Below, piece after piece: positions 11,895 to 24,090 of a stretch of 64,000 bases of DNA. Source of the DNA: Moringa oleifera (Eukaryota; Streptophyta; Magnoliopsida; Brassicales; Moringaceae); NCBI GenBank assembly GCA_021397835.1, contig JAJFZO010000609.1:8310001-8374000 (forward strand), written 5' to 3'. The position numbers and the translations under genes were made by a program. The notes under the pieces are model-generated. The model worked only from the letters and a program-made list of their open reading frames with translations, did no database searches and was not told the origin of the DNA. How positions within the stretch are numbered: the first letter of the stretch is position 1; every line of letters starts with the position of its first letter.

Positions 11895-13983
11895 ATGGCA
11901 TCGACGTTCCTCTCAACAGCTAACTCCTTTCTCTCCTCTACTCTATCTTCTTCGCCGTCCTCTTCTTCTACTTCTCTATCAACTTCGACGCTGCTTTTCC
12001 CGCACAAACATAATGCCAAGAGACTGTCTACTCTTTGTAGGGCATTCACCGAGTCTCTACCACCAAATTCCCCAATTTGTACCAAGAGAAGAGGCCTTTC
12101 CATCTGCTTCATCACTAGTTTTCTCTTCTCCTTTGGTAATCAAGGATGGTTAAACGCCAATGCAGCCATCCTAGAGGCTGATGATGATGAAGAGCTATTG
12201 GAGAGGGTCAAGAAAGACAGAAAGAGGAGGATTGAAAGACAAGGAGTTATCATTTCATCTGATAAAGAAACAGGTTGGATACCTTATCCATGTCTCCGTG
12301 GAGAATGACCGAAATGTGGATGATTTGGGTTGATGCATTTGTTGTTGTATCAAATTCCCGCTGAGAGATTTCCCTGTTTTCATTGTACCTGAATAATTTT
12401 CAAATTTGATCTTTTTAGATTTCTTCCCTGTGAGTTTAGCAATAATGTGGCTCTATAGAACTACGCTTCACTTTTAGCTTCTAGAATTCAAAAAATTCTA
12501 GTTCTCATTTCGCCAAATCTTCCTTAGTTAGCTTCAGGGGTTCGATTTATGAATTCAAAGTTGTGATTCTTCCTGGGGAATCTCTTGGCTTGATGTGCCT
12601 AGAAAATCTTCCTTCTGGTCATGGAAAGATTGGGTAGATTGTGCTTGTTGTCTTGAATTTCTTCTTGTTGAGGTGCAAATAATGATTGGTTTATAGCTTA
12701 ACAGGTATCAGAAGTTGGATCCTAAACTTGTGATGAATAGTGTTCAGGTGGGCTTTGTGCCCTGACACTGACATGATGGAGCATTCGCAGCACTTCTTTC
12801 TTGACCATTTCTAACTTGAAATGCATTCTCAACATTAGAACATACAATCTTAAGAGGATGCGATGAACTTGTAACTGTGGTTTGATCATTCTTTGACCTC
12901 AATATCTGAATTTAGGTGCTGCAGAGTTACCTCATAGCAGAATTATATGATAACAATTACGGGTGTTATGCCATAATCTTGTGTATCTACTCATTTGACT
13001 TTGAAACTATATGAAACAAATCAATGTTCTTAATTCATTTGATCAGTTTGTATTCCTGACCATTCTTGCAACACTGATGCTTCTGTAACATTCTATATCT
13101 TAATACAGGAAAAATATTTTGTTTGCAGGATATCTGCAGGAGGTAGTGTACCAGCTAAGCAAAATAGGTCAAGCCATTGATAACAATGATCTGCCTGCAG
13201 CGAGTTCTGTTCTTGGAGCAAGTACTGATACAGACTGGGTCAAGAAAGCCAATCTGGCCTTCACTAAGGTCAGAATGGTTAATTATAAGTTTGCTCACAA
13301 TATTCTGTAGGCTCTCTGTTTGTGTAATGCTACTCTTTACCAACACCCAATTCAAGTAAATAGGGGAAGAAAAAGGCTTGAATAATTTTGACTCCTACTT
13401 TTCGATCTAGATCCACCAGGTCATCATTTCTGATGTTTTCAATATGCTTATTTTGCTTCAGACTTGGAGTAGTATTGTCTGCAATGAAAGATTTTCTCGA
13501 AAAACCTAGCATTTCCTATTATTCAGAAGGACTTGTCCTCCATACAGTTTTGAACGTGCTTGTGTTTTTCTTTCTTCTGATACCATCTTAAACAGTTGAG
13601 CTCAAGTCCTGAAGAGAAGACCCAAGTGGATACATTCAATTCCTCACTAGCTTCATTGATTTCATCAGGTTAGCTACTTTATCACTTTCCTAAAATCAAT
13701 ATCCATTTATATGTGTTTCGCTTCTTGCATTTTGAATGATTCCTAGTGACATACAAAACAAGGATTACAGAGTACTTAGCTCTCAGTAGCAGCACCTTTT
13801 AATTTTATTTGTTACCTGTAAGTTGTGGTTATGGTGGCAGTATGACGTTTTTTTTTCTTTAATGACTTTGCAGTCACTAAGAAAGATATCGAATCCTCCA
13901 AAGTTGCTTTTGTATCATCTGCCAGTGCATTTGAGAAGTGGACAACCTTAACAGGGCTGGTAGGAGCGCTAAAGGGCCTTTAA
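11895..13983 (+). CDS. MPH2: Thylakoid lumen 16.5 kDa protein (Maintenance of PSII under High light 2)
   Basis: Four exons: 11895-12273, 13129-13268, 13596-13668 and 13874-13983, giving 233 residues; all borders are GT/AG. The first part is a Ser/Thr-rich chloroplast transit peptide. It is followed by a lumen-targeting segment with a twin arginine (KRRGLS), a hydrophobic stretch and an Ala-rich cleavage area (NANAA). The mature protein starts near ILEADDDEELLERVKKDRK and continues with YLQEVVYQLSKIGQAI, DLPAASSVLG and ends SAFEKWTTLTGLVGALKGL, matching the Arabidopsis At4g02530 product in order and length. That protein is a peripheral lumen protein needed for photosystem II repair under high or fluctuating light. 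The twin arginine suggests Tat-pathway import. If the first intron is read through, the frame ends at 12308, so that version would be non-functional. The gene is convergent with MBD gene A. Confidence 0.92.
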
Positions 13984-14950
13984 ACAGGAGGATGATCCTG
14001 AATTCGAGTCACATTTTTTTCATCATTGAGAGAAGTTTCAAGTTCCATTTTTAGCATCATCTATTAGCCCGGTTTGTTGTTTCAAGTATCTACTGATATT
14101 TGAGATAGGCTGTTCTGTCTGTACAAAATTTGTAATACCTTGCTTAGATTTGTCTGAGCTTCGGTTATTAGCGAAATTTCTCCAAACTTTCCGCCAATTT
14201 TGATGCACTACATTCCATATTTATTAGGAGAATTCACTGCTCTAGATGAAACTCCAGAAACACATTATTAGAATGTGAAGCTCAAACTTATTGAATAAAA
14301 TCTTGGAAGACCAACATCTGTTATATAATTGTACTTTTCCAGACTGCCTAACTAGTTTTCATTGACAATGCCAAATTACCTAAGATTCTTGATTCCATGC
14401 TTGTCATCTGACGTACAAATAAAATAGGATCCTTCTTTTTCTTTTTTTCCAATTCTGGCAGCGTTTTCACTTAAATCATTGAATCAGATCCTTATTTGTT
14501 TCTCTTTGTGCCTGCAAATGACTAATAACATACAGGAGACTCTAATACCTGCTTAGGTTCTCCTGAAGGAGGGTAACTCAAATTGGAGAAGCCATGGTCC
14601 AAAATATTTATCTGGCTATGGGTAATGATAATGGGATCTCACTTATTACCTTACTGCATAAAACCATGTTTTGCTGTTTGACAATAATGTTTACAAAGGC
14701 CACAGCAAGCTAAAAAGTACCTCCAATACAACATTGCAGTTATATTGTACACCTACCTAGGGCTCTAAGGATGGATCCCTGATTAACCAATCAGATAACT
14801 AAACAAACAAACTAGAGTCATTCTAAGGACCTCAAGTTGAAAGGGTTAGAAAGAGGAGAAAGATATGCCTGCTTCAATTTAATATATTTTATCTAACCAC
14901 TGGAAGCTTGGTTTCCTCACTTTTGCTCCAGTGGCTGCCATTCCTTCAAG
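13984..14950. other. Convergent intergenic region between MPH2 and MBD gene A
   Basis: Both neighbouring genes end here (tail to tail), so it should hold two 3' UTRs and their polyadenylation sites. No additional gene was found. The part next to MBD gene A is not shared with the 3' flanks of MBD copies B to E. Confidence 0.6.
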
Positions 14951-17900
14951 TTAATAATTCTTTTCCCCAGACCCAGGCTCTTTCTCTGCCTCAACCTGTG
15001 GCTCCTCAGCATTTTCTTCAACTTTTCCACCCTCTATCTCATTCTTTCCATATTGACCAGAACCATCAGCTTCCAGTCCTGCCTGTTTCTCATTCAACTT
15101 TTCAGTTTCTGCCTCAACACTTTTATTGCCTGCTTCAGCATCATTAGATGTATTCACACCTTCTCCAACCTTAGCTGCTTCGGGAGGAGCAGTTTCGGTC
15201 TTGGCATTCACATCTTGTCCTTCATCTTTCTTGTCATCTTCTTTTTCCTTCACGTCCTTTTTCACTCCTACCTCAGCATTATCTTTCTCAGATATTTCAG
15301 CCTCTTTCATATCGACTTCTTTTGTCCCCTCAGTTCCTGCACTGGAAGCTCTTGTTTCGTTGTTATCCTTCTTTGAAGCTGATGATTTTCTGCCTCGTTT
15401 CTTCAGGGGCTCAGATTCCAGCGGTGGTGGCGCTGCCTTTGCCCTTTCACTAATTCTCAGTGACCTCCTTGGCATCTGACCAGTGCCCCAATCAAACTGC
15501 GATAATGCTGGACCACCAGGGTGTGCCTTAAGGTACTGGTTCAACTGCTTCCTATTGCTTATTTCCTCTCCAGCAGGGGAAATGAATATGATTTCATTTT
15601 CATTGAAGTTTGCAACTTTCTTCGATATAAGCTGCAAAGAGACACAAGCAATGAAGATATACAGAGGAAGACTAAAGTTAACAAAGGCATTAACAAGATA
15701 GACAAAAATACAGTACTCGAATATTTGAATTTAAAAACTGCAACTCAAGGATTCTAGCTGCAGAAATGCCTAGAGCCACAATACACTTTTAAAATTTCAT
15801 GATCTAAATGTATATGACTAGAATTTAAATGGGTAATGAAGAACAAATTGTCAATGATACAGTGAATCAAATCAGTTTTCATGCCTTAGTCAGGACTTGT
15901 ATGACTTAACCGTGGAAATTGAACTTAGTCATAATATCATTATATTATGATTAAGTGAGCAAATCAGTATATTCAGAAGTCGGACCTGTTAAATGGATGG
16001 TGGCAGAAATCTAAAATCGATCCAATTGGACTACCTGCCTGATTTTGAGGTCTCAGTCAAGATGCTATACAGAGAGATTTTTGCTAGTTGTCAGCACCAG
16101 GATTGACCACAATCTCCACCATGTGGCATTCAACATGCCATCCAGCCAACACAGGACTTGTGCCTGAACAAAATAATAAATGCTCGTGGTAGACAACACA
16201 TATATTTCAAGAAGGGAAAAGGAGTTTTACAGAAAACGGGAAAGACAAAACAAAAACACTAGTGCACGTTAAAGCAAGAGATTACCATCTCTTGCTCTCT
16301 TGAAGTTTTTTGGGATAGAGAAAACTTGTAGGAAATGTTCCTACTTTATGATCACCTTCTTATTGCATTGCAATTTGTCTGAATGTGCATATATGAGGCA
16401 TGCACATGGCAACAAAGAAGTTTGATAGTTACCGATGCTTTATTCTGCTGGTAAAAATTGCTTGGCTGTATGAAAAAAATCCACAAAATCAGTATGGATG
16501 GGATTTGGATGTTGAATTGAGTGCCCAAGAAGGCCTAGATGAAAAGAAGAAAAGTGACCACAGAGTGAATTTAAAGCAGCACAAAGCAGGCACATGGTAA
16601 GAGAGTCCTCAGATAACTACAGTGACCAACGAAAGCAACAAAAGGAACCAACATAGTCTCAAGGGGAATGAGCAAAAAGGAAAGTAACAAGGTGAAAAGG
16701 AGTGTTTCTTGAGCAGTGATATAATGATGATTGAGGACAGTCTAGATGAGCCAGAATGGAAACATGGAATGAATGTAGTTGACTCCTAGAAATCAGAATA
16801 CAGACTATTGATGGTGCTGTTGCCATGTATGTACACGATTGACCAACCTGTTACTACTTTGAACATTAATGAACATATCCACTGTGTCTAGCTAAATATT
16901 GACTTGTTCCATTGCAGTTGCTATATATGAATGCATTATCAGGGCTTAAAATTGCGTTTTGAAATCATTTCCAAAGATTTACTGATAAAGTTACAATCAT
17001 CATTAAAAACTCAATTACATAAAGGCCTCCCTAAGCACTCACAAGGAGTATATGGTAAATGAGTAGGAGAGATGAAAGGAACCATTAAGATATCAGGGCA
17101 AGTAATATTCTAAGAATGACAAGTCAAAATGAAACAAATATCCACTTCCCGAGAAAGGATTCCGTAGTAGTAGTTTTATTCAAATCATTGGATGGTTGAT
17201 CTTAGGGTTTCAACTACATTCAATTCACTGACACAGAAGCACAGGAACATCTTATCTTTACCAGTTGCAACCAGTCGCTAGAAGCGAAAAACTAAATACC
17301 TGCCAAAGGTTGTTTATGGTTTTTACTCCCAATCCTTTAGTATATGTGTAAATATTTTGACAATAAAAGGTAGATGTATAAATGTACTTTATTGCCTTGA
17401 CAAAACAAAGCTCTAAACTTTCCACTGTATTAATTCCTAGCAACAGAACCTGATAAGATGAACTCTTATGATCTGTAGAAGCTATTAACACCAGTAGGCT
17501 CCGCCAAGATACTTAGGAAAATGAATTTCATAAAGTTTATTGGATCCACACAATTTCCTCGTTACTATCATTTTCCATTTTCCTAATAGGTACAAGCCCT
17601 AAACAACAAAGATGAAATTTGGGAACTCTTTGACCATTTTATCCACACTATTGCACTGACTCCTACCCTTTGACTAGACTATTTTGATTTTTATCCTTTG
17701 CTTTTAATTAGAATGCCAAAAATATCAAAAAGAGCTCATCTCTCAACATGAAAACATTTACACAAAGGTTAAGAATTATCCAGGAATATTCTGCTGCTGA
17801 ATCATTTCCAAATTTCTACAACTTAAGGAAGTTTGATACACAAACAACAATAATGAAAAGTGGTTGTCTATATGACCACGATGATTGCAGGAGGAAGCAG

Positions 17901-20900
17901 GTTAACTGCCTCTGACCTTCTTCCCTATCTTTTTCTTTTAAATGCATTCAAATGCATAACAAGAAGCCGATATTTCATCCACGACCAAGTTATTTATTTC
18001 TTAACTTAAGTAAAGGATACAGTACAACATACACCACTGCAACTTCAAGGAAAATAGCAACTACAGGTGAAAATTAAAAGAAAAGACTACCATGCTTTTT
18101 ATGGACAAAACATCTTACTGGCTGCAAAGTCTGCACCAAATTTGTACCATCCACAAGAAAGGAAATGGGTAATTATCTGATTCTAAATTGTTTTCTTGAT
18201 TTTTCTAACAGGAAAAGGAAATATTAGGAGCACATTACAACAAGTCCACACAGACACAAAGTAAAATAATTTGAAATATAGGATAATAATTGCCAACATA
18301 TAGCATTCTCTAATACTCTAATATGTTTTATATATCTATCTTAAAAATCTAGCTCAAACCATCACGTGTGCTAATGATCCCAGACCGGAATAAATTAAAC
18401 GACATAACAACTTGCATGAGTTCCTCAACATGAAGGTTACATGTGCACTATTCAAACAATGGCGTACATAGAAGGGAGTAAAACATAACCAACAGGCTCA
18501 TCCTCAGCATGTTAAGAGCTTCTTCAAGCTCATTCACCAACCTAAACAGACTTAAGCCAAGTTGTCAACAAGATTTTGTCATTCACGGAAGCTCATGCAG
18601 TCATTTCCAACCCAATCTTTAATAAACATTACTGAATATTAGTACACCGGACAAAAATCACAGTGTTTTTCTTAAATGAATTGGTTCCCTTTCAAAAAAT
18701 TAACCAAGATGCATTTCCTTCAATTATTGGCCAAAACACTAACCGAACAAGTAAGAAAGCTCAAGCTTGCATGATTTGATTAGTCTCAGGCACAAGCTAC
18801 TATAACAAGATACCATCAAGTTAAGTATCATGAGACTGAACAAACTAGGAGTTAACTCATCACTACTTGCTTAGAATCATACGTACAACAACAAAATCAA
18901 AGGATTTTGTAAAGTCTGTCTTCTTATAACATTATGTAGAGAGGAAGACCCATATAATACTGAATAAGTAAAGTGTGCCAAAACATTTAATTCCTTCATG
19001 TTCATTATAGATCGGCAAAACTAAATCACCAGTTATTGGAGAGGAGACCAAACCAAGGAATTCTCAACCAAATACCCTGTTCAGCATGATTGAAGAATTT
19101 CAGCAATAATAGGAGGTGAAGCCTATACCAAGGAAGTTGATTTGGAAGGCAGGACTTCCTTCCAAAGTGGCTTTTCTTTTTTTTCTTGCAAAGCAACTGA
19201 AGATTCAGGAGAGAGATTCAAGAGCGAGGCACAAGTTTTGGGAGACAGAAATGTTTAGGCTTTGAGCAGATCTACGCCTCTAGTCCTAATATGGTTCTTC
19301 TTTCTTTGGAAAGGAAACATAATCAATGAATTCTTAGTTAAATCCCTATTCAGGGTGATGGAAGACTTCAGTGCAGTAGGAGGCACAACACATAATGTGG
19401 AAATTGATTTGGAAGGTGCAAATTCCTTCCAACGTGGCTTGTTTTGCTTGGAAAACAACTTACGGTAAATACTTGACTACAGATAATCTTTGAAAAAGAT
19501 GTAATTTCATGGTTAATAAGTGCTTTTTATGTAAGGCAAAGGAGGAGTCAGTTACCTCATTCTCATTCTATGCAAGTAATCTGTTCAGGGACAGGTACAA
19601 ATATTTTCTGAGGTAGTGATTAACAAGTTGAAGTTATGAGCAAGGCTCCACATCTTCAAAGCTAAGAGGAAAATCTTAAGATAGTTCGTCACTTATTTTT
19701 GAATGATGTGGGAGGAAAGCAAGAGGGATTTTGAACAGGTAGAGACCCTATAAAGTTGGTTAAGGATAAGTGGCCTGAGGCCTTGAAACCTTGGGCGATG
19801 AGAGATTTCTTTGTAAATGAGGAAGAATATGTAGAGCTTACGCAAATCCTAACTTCTAGATAGTGAACTTTACTTGTCTATGGGAGGCGCCCCTTGGTGC
19901 TACTTGCATTTAATACAAATTCATTTTATCTGTTCCTAGTAGAAAAAAAAAAAAAAAAGAAACTTCTAAAATTTTCCAAAGTTGAATAAGCACCTCAGAG
20001 AAACTTTACTTTGAAGAACAAGAAGCACTGTATTTCTTTAACTTATAGAGTCTACATATCAAAGACTATGTGGGAAATTTTATTTTATTTTTTTGAAATT
20101 TCTTTCTCTTACAGAGACTGCATCCCTTTGGAACCTTATGCAAAACATAAACCATGACTGCTCATTCAGATGAAGGCTAAGGTCCAGGAAACTTAATCCA
20201 CATGTCACCTTAACAATCTCAAGACTCAACCACTAAAAGAGCAGCTTCTGAAATATGCCAGGCAACAAAAACATGCCTCATTTGTCAAGAAAGCTAAAAT
20301 GCTTAACCAATTCATTGGTGAGCAAGTTTAGTAATAGCGAAGACATGACGTAGTTAAGAGGCGCGTGCATTTAAAAACAATACCTTCATAAATGACACAA
20401 CCATAATAACCTACAATAAAATACTAGAATCTGAAAACGTAAACAGCCAAACACAGTGACATTCCTGACCACAACTCATATTTCCACATTAATAAATAAA
20501 CAAAGGAGAACCATTTCCAGTGTAATTATTGTCCTTCATAAGCAAATACCACGGAAGAAAAAACATAACCACAGAAGAGATTAGATATTAAAAACATTAC
20601 AGCATGACTTTAATTCCACCATTTCATTTACAAAGTCACATTTCAAACAGAAGCAACCTTTCTAGTGTGTATACAAATAAGCAGAAGCATCAACAAATTC
20701 AGGGGCAACTGAAACTCTTGCCAAAATAAAAGAACCTCAAGAGTGAATAAAAAATACAAATGACCAAAAGTGATGAAACCATGGGATTTCTAACAAACCC
20801 TATTAATAAAGTACCACAGTCACACAGTGGTTGGGGCAAAGGTATTTCACGGGAACGATACCACAGTAGAGGCACTAAAATAAATAATCAGTATCAGCCA

Positions 20901-21224
20901 TAAATTATCAGATACCTAATTCAGCATGATTTTGTAAACACAGTCTAGGAATCCCTAGCTTCAAAATTCATCACTTTTGCAGCAAATTCCACAGAGGGAA
21001 GCAAACCCACAACTAATTCATGAGAATTAACAGAATCAAGGCACACAGCCACAAGTCAATCAACAAATTAAGACTCAATTGCATTGCATTGAGAGAGAGA
21101 GAGAGAGAGGAGAAGAAGAAGAAAAAGAAACCTTCTTCTTCCAACCAGCAGGAGCAGGGAGTTCACTGCCGACATCCTCTTTTGCAGTCTCCATCCCCAT
21201 CTTCTTATCCAGCGAGCTGTCCAT
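14951..21224 (-). CDS. Methyl-CpG-binding domain protein 10/11-like, full-length copy A
   Basis: Coding exons 21224-21132 (31 residues) and 15631-14951 (226 residues), 257 residues in all. They are joined in phase 0 across a 5.5 kb intron (GTTTCT donor, CTTTGCAG-type acceptor). A non-coding first exon lies upstream. The MBD runs from [11 protein letters not shown] through [21 protein letters not shown] to [13 protein letters not shown]. It is followed by [13 protein letters not shown], a basic KKRGRKSS stretch and a long Lys/Glu/Asp-rich low-complexity tail. This order matches Arabidopsis MBD10 and MBD11, nuclear chromatin proteins. Compared with animal MBDs, the Asp, Tyr and Arg that read methylcytosine are replaced (Glu, Ile, Ser at the aligned places), so methyl-CpG-specific binding is not expected; AtMBD11 is reported to bind DNA regardless of methylation. 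The loop segment [13 protein letters not shown] departs from the usual family pattern. It is the only array member with the acidic tail. Confidence 0.88.
19060..19958 (+). mobile_element. Possible retroelement-derived segment with poly(A) end inside intron of MBD gene A
   Basis: This intron segment has no complete counterpart in the introns of copies B to D. It ends in a run of 16 A at 19943-19958, preceded by CT/GT-rich sequence, as in the 3' end of a truncated LINE or other poly(A) element on the plus strand. Pieces of the end (around TAACTTCTAGATAGT and the part before the A run) remain in B, C and D, so the element was probably present before the duplication and was later partly deleted. 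No reverse transcriptase motif was seen, so the class is uncertain. Confidence 0.3.
20110..20336 (+). pseudogene. Broken intronic open frame, opposite strand to MBD gene A (copy of the B/C intronic frame)
   Basis: Homologous to the open frames in the introns of copies B and C. In A only the last part stays open ([21 protein letters not shown], then stop). Upstream there are frameshifts and stop codons. The protein family is not recognised. A pyrimidine-rich tract with TTACAG just before it resembles a splice acceptor on the plus strand. Confidence 0.35.
21091..21109. repeat. (GA)n microsatellite next to exon 2 donor of MBD gene A
   Basis: GA dinucleotides on the plus strand, thus a pyrimidine (CT)n tract directly after the 5' splice site of the coding exon. 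The same position carries a GA/CT tract in copies B, C, D and E with different lengths. Confidence 0.85.
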
Positions 21225-21328
21225 ATCACCTACCAGATTCCATACAAAAGGAGTGTTACAATCACGTATACGACAACATACGTACAAGCTCTGGCACGTA
21301 AGAATAAGACAGAAACCAAATGGCAAGC

Positions 21329-21330
<2 letters not shown>

Positions 21331-21361
<31 letters not shown>
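21331..21361. repeat. (GA)n microsatellite in first intron of MBD gene A
   Basis: About 31 bases of perfect GA repeats between the non-coding exon and the first coding exon. Shorter GA tracts occur at the same place in the other copies. Confidence 0.85.
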
Positions 21362-21364
<3 letters not shown>

Positions 21365-21371
21365 GACATAC

Positions 21372-21720
21372 CCACTTGTTCCGTCTACAAAGGCGTCTAC
21401 TATGATACAGTAGAATGTATTAGGTGTATTCATCTGTTTTTTTAATCCTTTTAATGGTTACAAATGCTGACGTCATTGATGACATATAATGACAAAATGT
21501 AACTGGCGGTTCAGTCCCTGTCTCTGTCTTTATCTCTTTCTGTCTCTCCGACACCATCGAGAGATTGCCGTTGCTTCCGTGTGTTGAGTTTGGTCTTTTA
21601 AGAAACGTGACAGATGAGATTATAAAACGACACCTGTCCTCCTTGAGGCCACACAGATCACGCCTATAGCCATAAGAGTGATTCAGAGAAATCTATATTA
21701 AACCTTTGATGCACCAAATT
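21372..21720 (-). promoter_or_regulatory. Promoter and non-coding first exon of MBD gene A
   Basis: The non-coding exon ends at 21372 (donor GTATGT) and the next exon starts at 21229. Upstream, a perfect palindrome TGACGTCA at 21468-21475 is a consensus bZIP (TGA/CREB-type) site. The block, including GAAACGTGACAGATGAGATTA further out, is repeated in front of all five MBD copies. The CCAAT box present in copies B to E is degraded here (TAATGG instead of ATTGG on the plus strand). Confidence 0.6.
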
Positions 21721-23862
21721 TTGGTTTACAAATTTTAAAAATATATTTTTCTTAATTTGTATGTTTTTCTATTTATTTTCATCACTTTTAATAATTTATA
21801 TAATAATTTTGGGTATCTCTTCAATAGCAATTTACTTACTTATCACATTAATTTAGTCTGTCATATTAATTCTTTATCAAGTATAAATTAACTTTAGTAA
21901 TGTTTTATAAAATTTAATCTTTTTATATCTTTGAAACATTTTTTTGTATTTTTACAAAATTTTAAAATTTTCATTTTAAATTAAACAATATATATATATA
22001 TATTCATATTTAAGTCAATTAAAGATATAGGTTAAATGATATAAAATATTATTAACTTAAAATAATAAATAAATAATTTAAATTAAACATATTGATCATT
22101 TGAAGAAAGCTCAATATATATAGCATATCTATGTCAATATACTAATGAATTAATATAATTATGATGATAAATAAATTAAGATATTTAAATATAGAATTTT
22201 AAGATATTCATAATTTCATCGCATATAAAAGAAATTTAAATGAGTGTCACTTTATTAAATTTGCTTCATAAAAACATTAAATGTTTTTACTTCTAATAAT
22301 TGGTATCATTAAATTGATGTTATAATTGACACTTCAATTGATATTACAATCACCGCATTGATGTTAAAGATGACAAAAAGATGATGTTTTATTTAAGACA
22401 ATCATGTATTCAAAATGATGTTTTTTTTTTTTTAATTCTGTTATAAGTTTTTGTAAAGAGTTTAACTTCAAAAATCTTCTTATTTAATTGAGTCAACGGT
22501 GTTTTAAAACATCGAGAGTTTGTCTTGTAATTTAATTATGTTATTTGTGCATTGAAGTTCCAGATTTTGATGCATATGATAAAAAACTTAAATTATATTT
22601 GGTATGTTTTTTCTTATTAAAATATTATCTATTATACAAAATTTAGCACATGTTTTTTTATAAAAAATTTAGATAATATTTATAAATTAAATGAATTACT
22701 ATTCTAACATTTTTTATTTTTATTGTTCTGACATTTTTTAAAAAAGAAAAGTATTTAGTAAAAAATTTTTATTTGTGATTTTATGTAGTTGTTGAATTTT
22801 TTTTTGAATTATAATTTAAAAGGTAATATGTTTATTATAATTAAATTAATTATATAATATAATTTGATAAGTTTATTATAATTTTTTTCTTATGCAAAAA
22901 CAACGATATTTTAAAGCGCCAATAGCTTATTGGCATAATAAAAAAAAGTACAGTAACATTTTTCCTAAGCTCATTTTGGCACCATAATAAGTTTGTTTCA
23001 TTTTTAGACTTTTTTTTTTTTTTGAGAGTTTGAGCATTATAACTATGTTGGCATTGAATGAGATGCTCACTCACATTAAACATAAGGAATAAAATACAAT
23101 ATTTTTTAACAACATTAAATTGATGAGGAGTTAGTCATAAATTAGCCCAAGTTTAGTGTAATGCATCAATGCTTCATGTTAATGTCAGGTTTTTAATAAA
23201 AATTAGATATATTAAATTCTTTATTATAAGATTTTTTTTATCAACAAAGTTTTTGTTTGGATACACTATTGAACGTTTTAGGTTATAATATTTTAATGAC
23301 ACTTAAATATGAAAACCAAATAAAGAAAAATGTTTACTTATTGAGGAGGCTTCATAGGAGAGCAATGTTTGGGGAATTGGAAAATTATCATTTAGTCGAA
23401 GCTTTCACATTCACTAGCTATAAGCTTCTTTTGAGTTTTTGTCGAATTCAACAATGTCAGACCAATTGCTTGAATAGTTTTTAAGCAAATTATTTTACTT
23501 TGAAAATTATTAAAATAAGTAATCAAATTAATCAATCTTTTTTGATACATAGAATATATTTTGCTTTTTCAGTTTAAAAGTGATTTAAATGAAATAATCA
23601 AAAGATCAAAATTAAAAACTAAATATTGAATAATAAAATATAAAATTTATAGTGGTTTTGCTATTAAACTTACATCCATTTCAAATTCTCAAAGAAACCT
23701 TAACATTCATAAACAAATGTATTAATACAAGATTTTTTCAAAAACAAAAATAAGAATGCACTTAGTAATTAGTAACTAGTAAACAAAATTTTATCTAAAC
23801 AAGAAATGGTACCTCCCAAATCTTTTGTAGATTAACTCGTCTCTAAGTGGACTATAATACCA
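21721..23862. other. Upstream flank of MBD gene A, partly shared with flanks of the other copies
   Basis: AT-rich DNA. Up to about 22950 it can be aligned by eye with the upstream flanks of copies B (34.7-35.5 kb) and C (44.9-46.1 kb), for example around 22480-22580. Beyond that point it is unique in the window. No coding sequence was recognised. Confidence 0.5.
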
Positions 23863-24090
23863 TGTTATAATCTCTTGATGAATTCTTCTGTATTCCTCTC
23901 AGCTTGATAAAAAAAACTCATGGCTATGCTTAGTTTTGCATAACCAGCTTTTATGCTGGTTTACATGATGTTTCTAAATGATGTGACCTAATTAAAGTTT
24001 AGCTAGCTTTATTTATTTAGCTAAAGCCTATTGATTAGTTCTGTGTCTTACTAAGTCCAACTAGACCAATTGTATTCACGTAAAGCAAAA
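23863..24090 (-). repeat. Probable copia LTR remnant with adjacent primer-binding-site-like sequence
   Basis: Read on the minus strand, the segment follows the end of a copia RNase H/C-terminal region and a purine run. It ends ATTATAACA, the usual plant copia LTR ending, directly followed by TGGTATTATAG (23852-23862). The latter resembles TGGTATCAGAG, the initiator-Met tRNA primer site. The LTR start is not precisely defined. Confidence 0.4.

Noticed and set aside
11828..12153. Two other overlapping frames over exon 1 of MPH2 (95 and 107 codons)
   Set aside because: Shadows of the transit-peptide-coding exon in other frames.
12274..12308. C-terminal extension WIPYPCLRGE of the lumen protein
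   Set aside because: It is read-through of the first intron. The conserved downstream exons join at 12273.
21079..21405. RERERE-rich frames over the GA microsatellites of the MBD genes
   Set aside because: Translations of simple repeats, not proteins.
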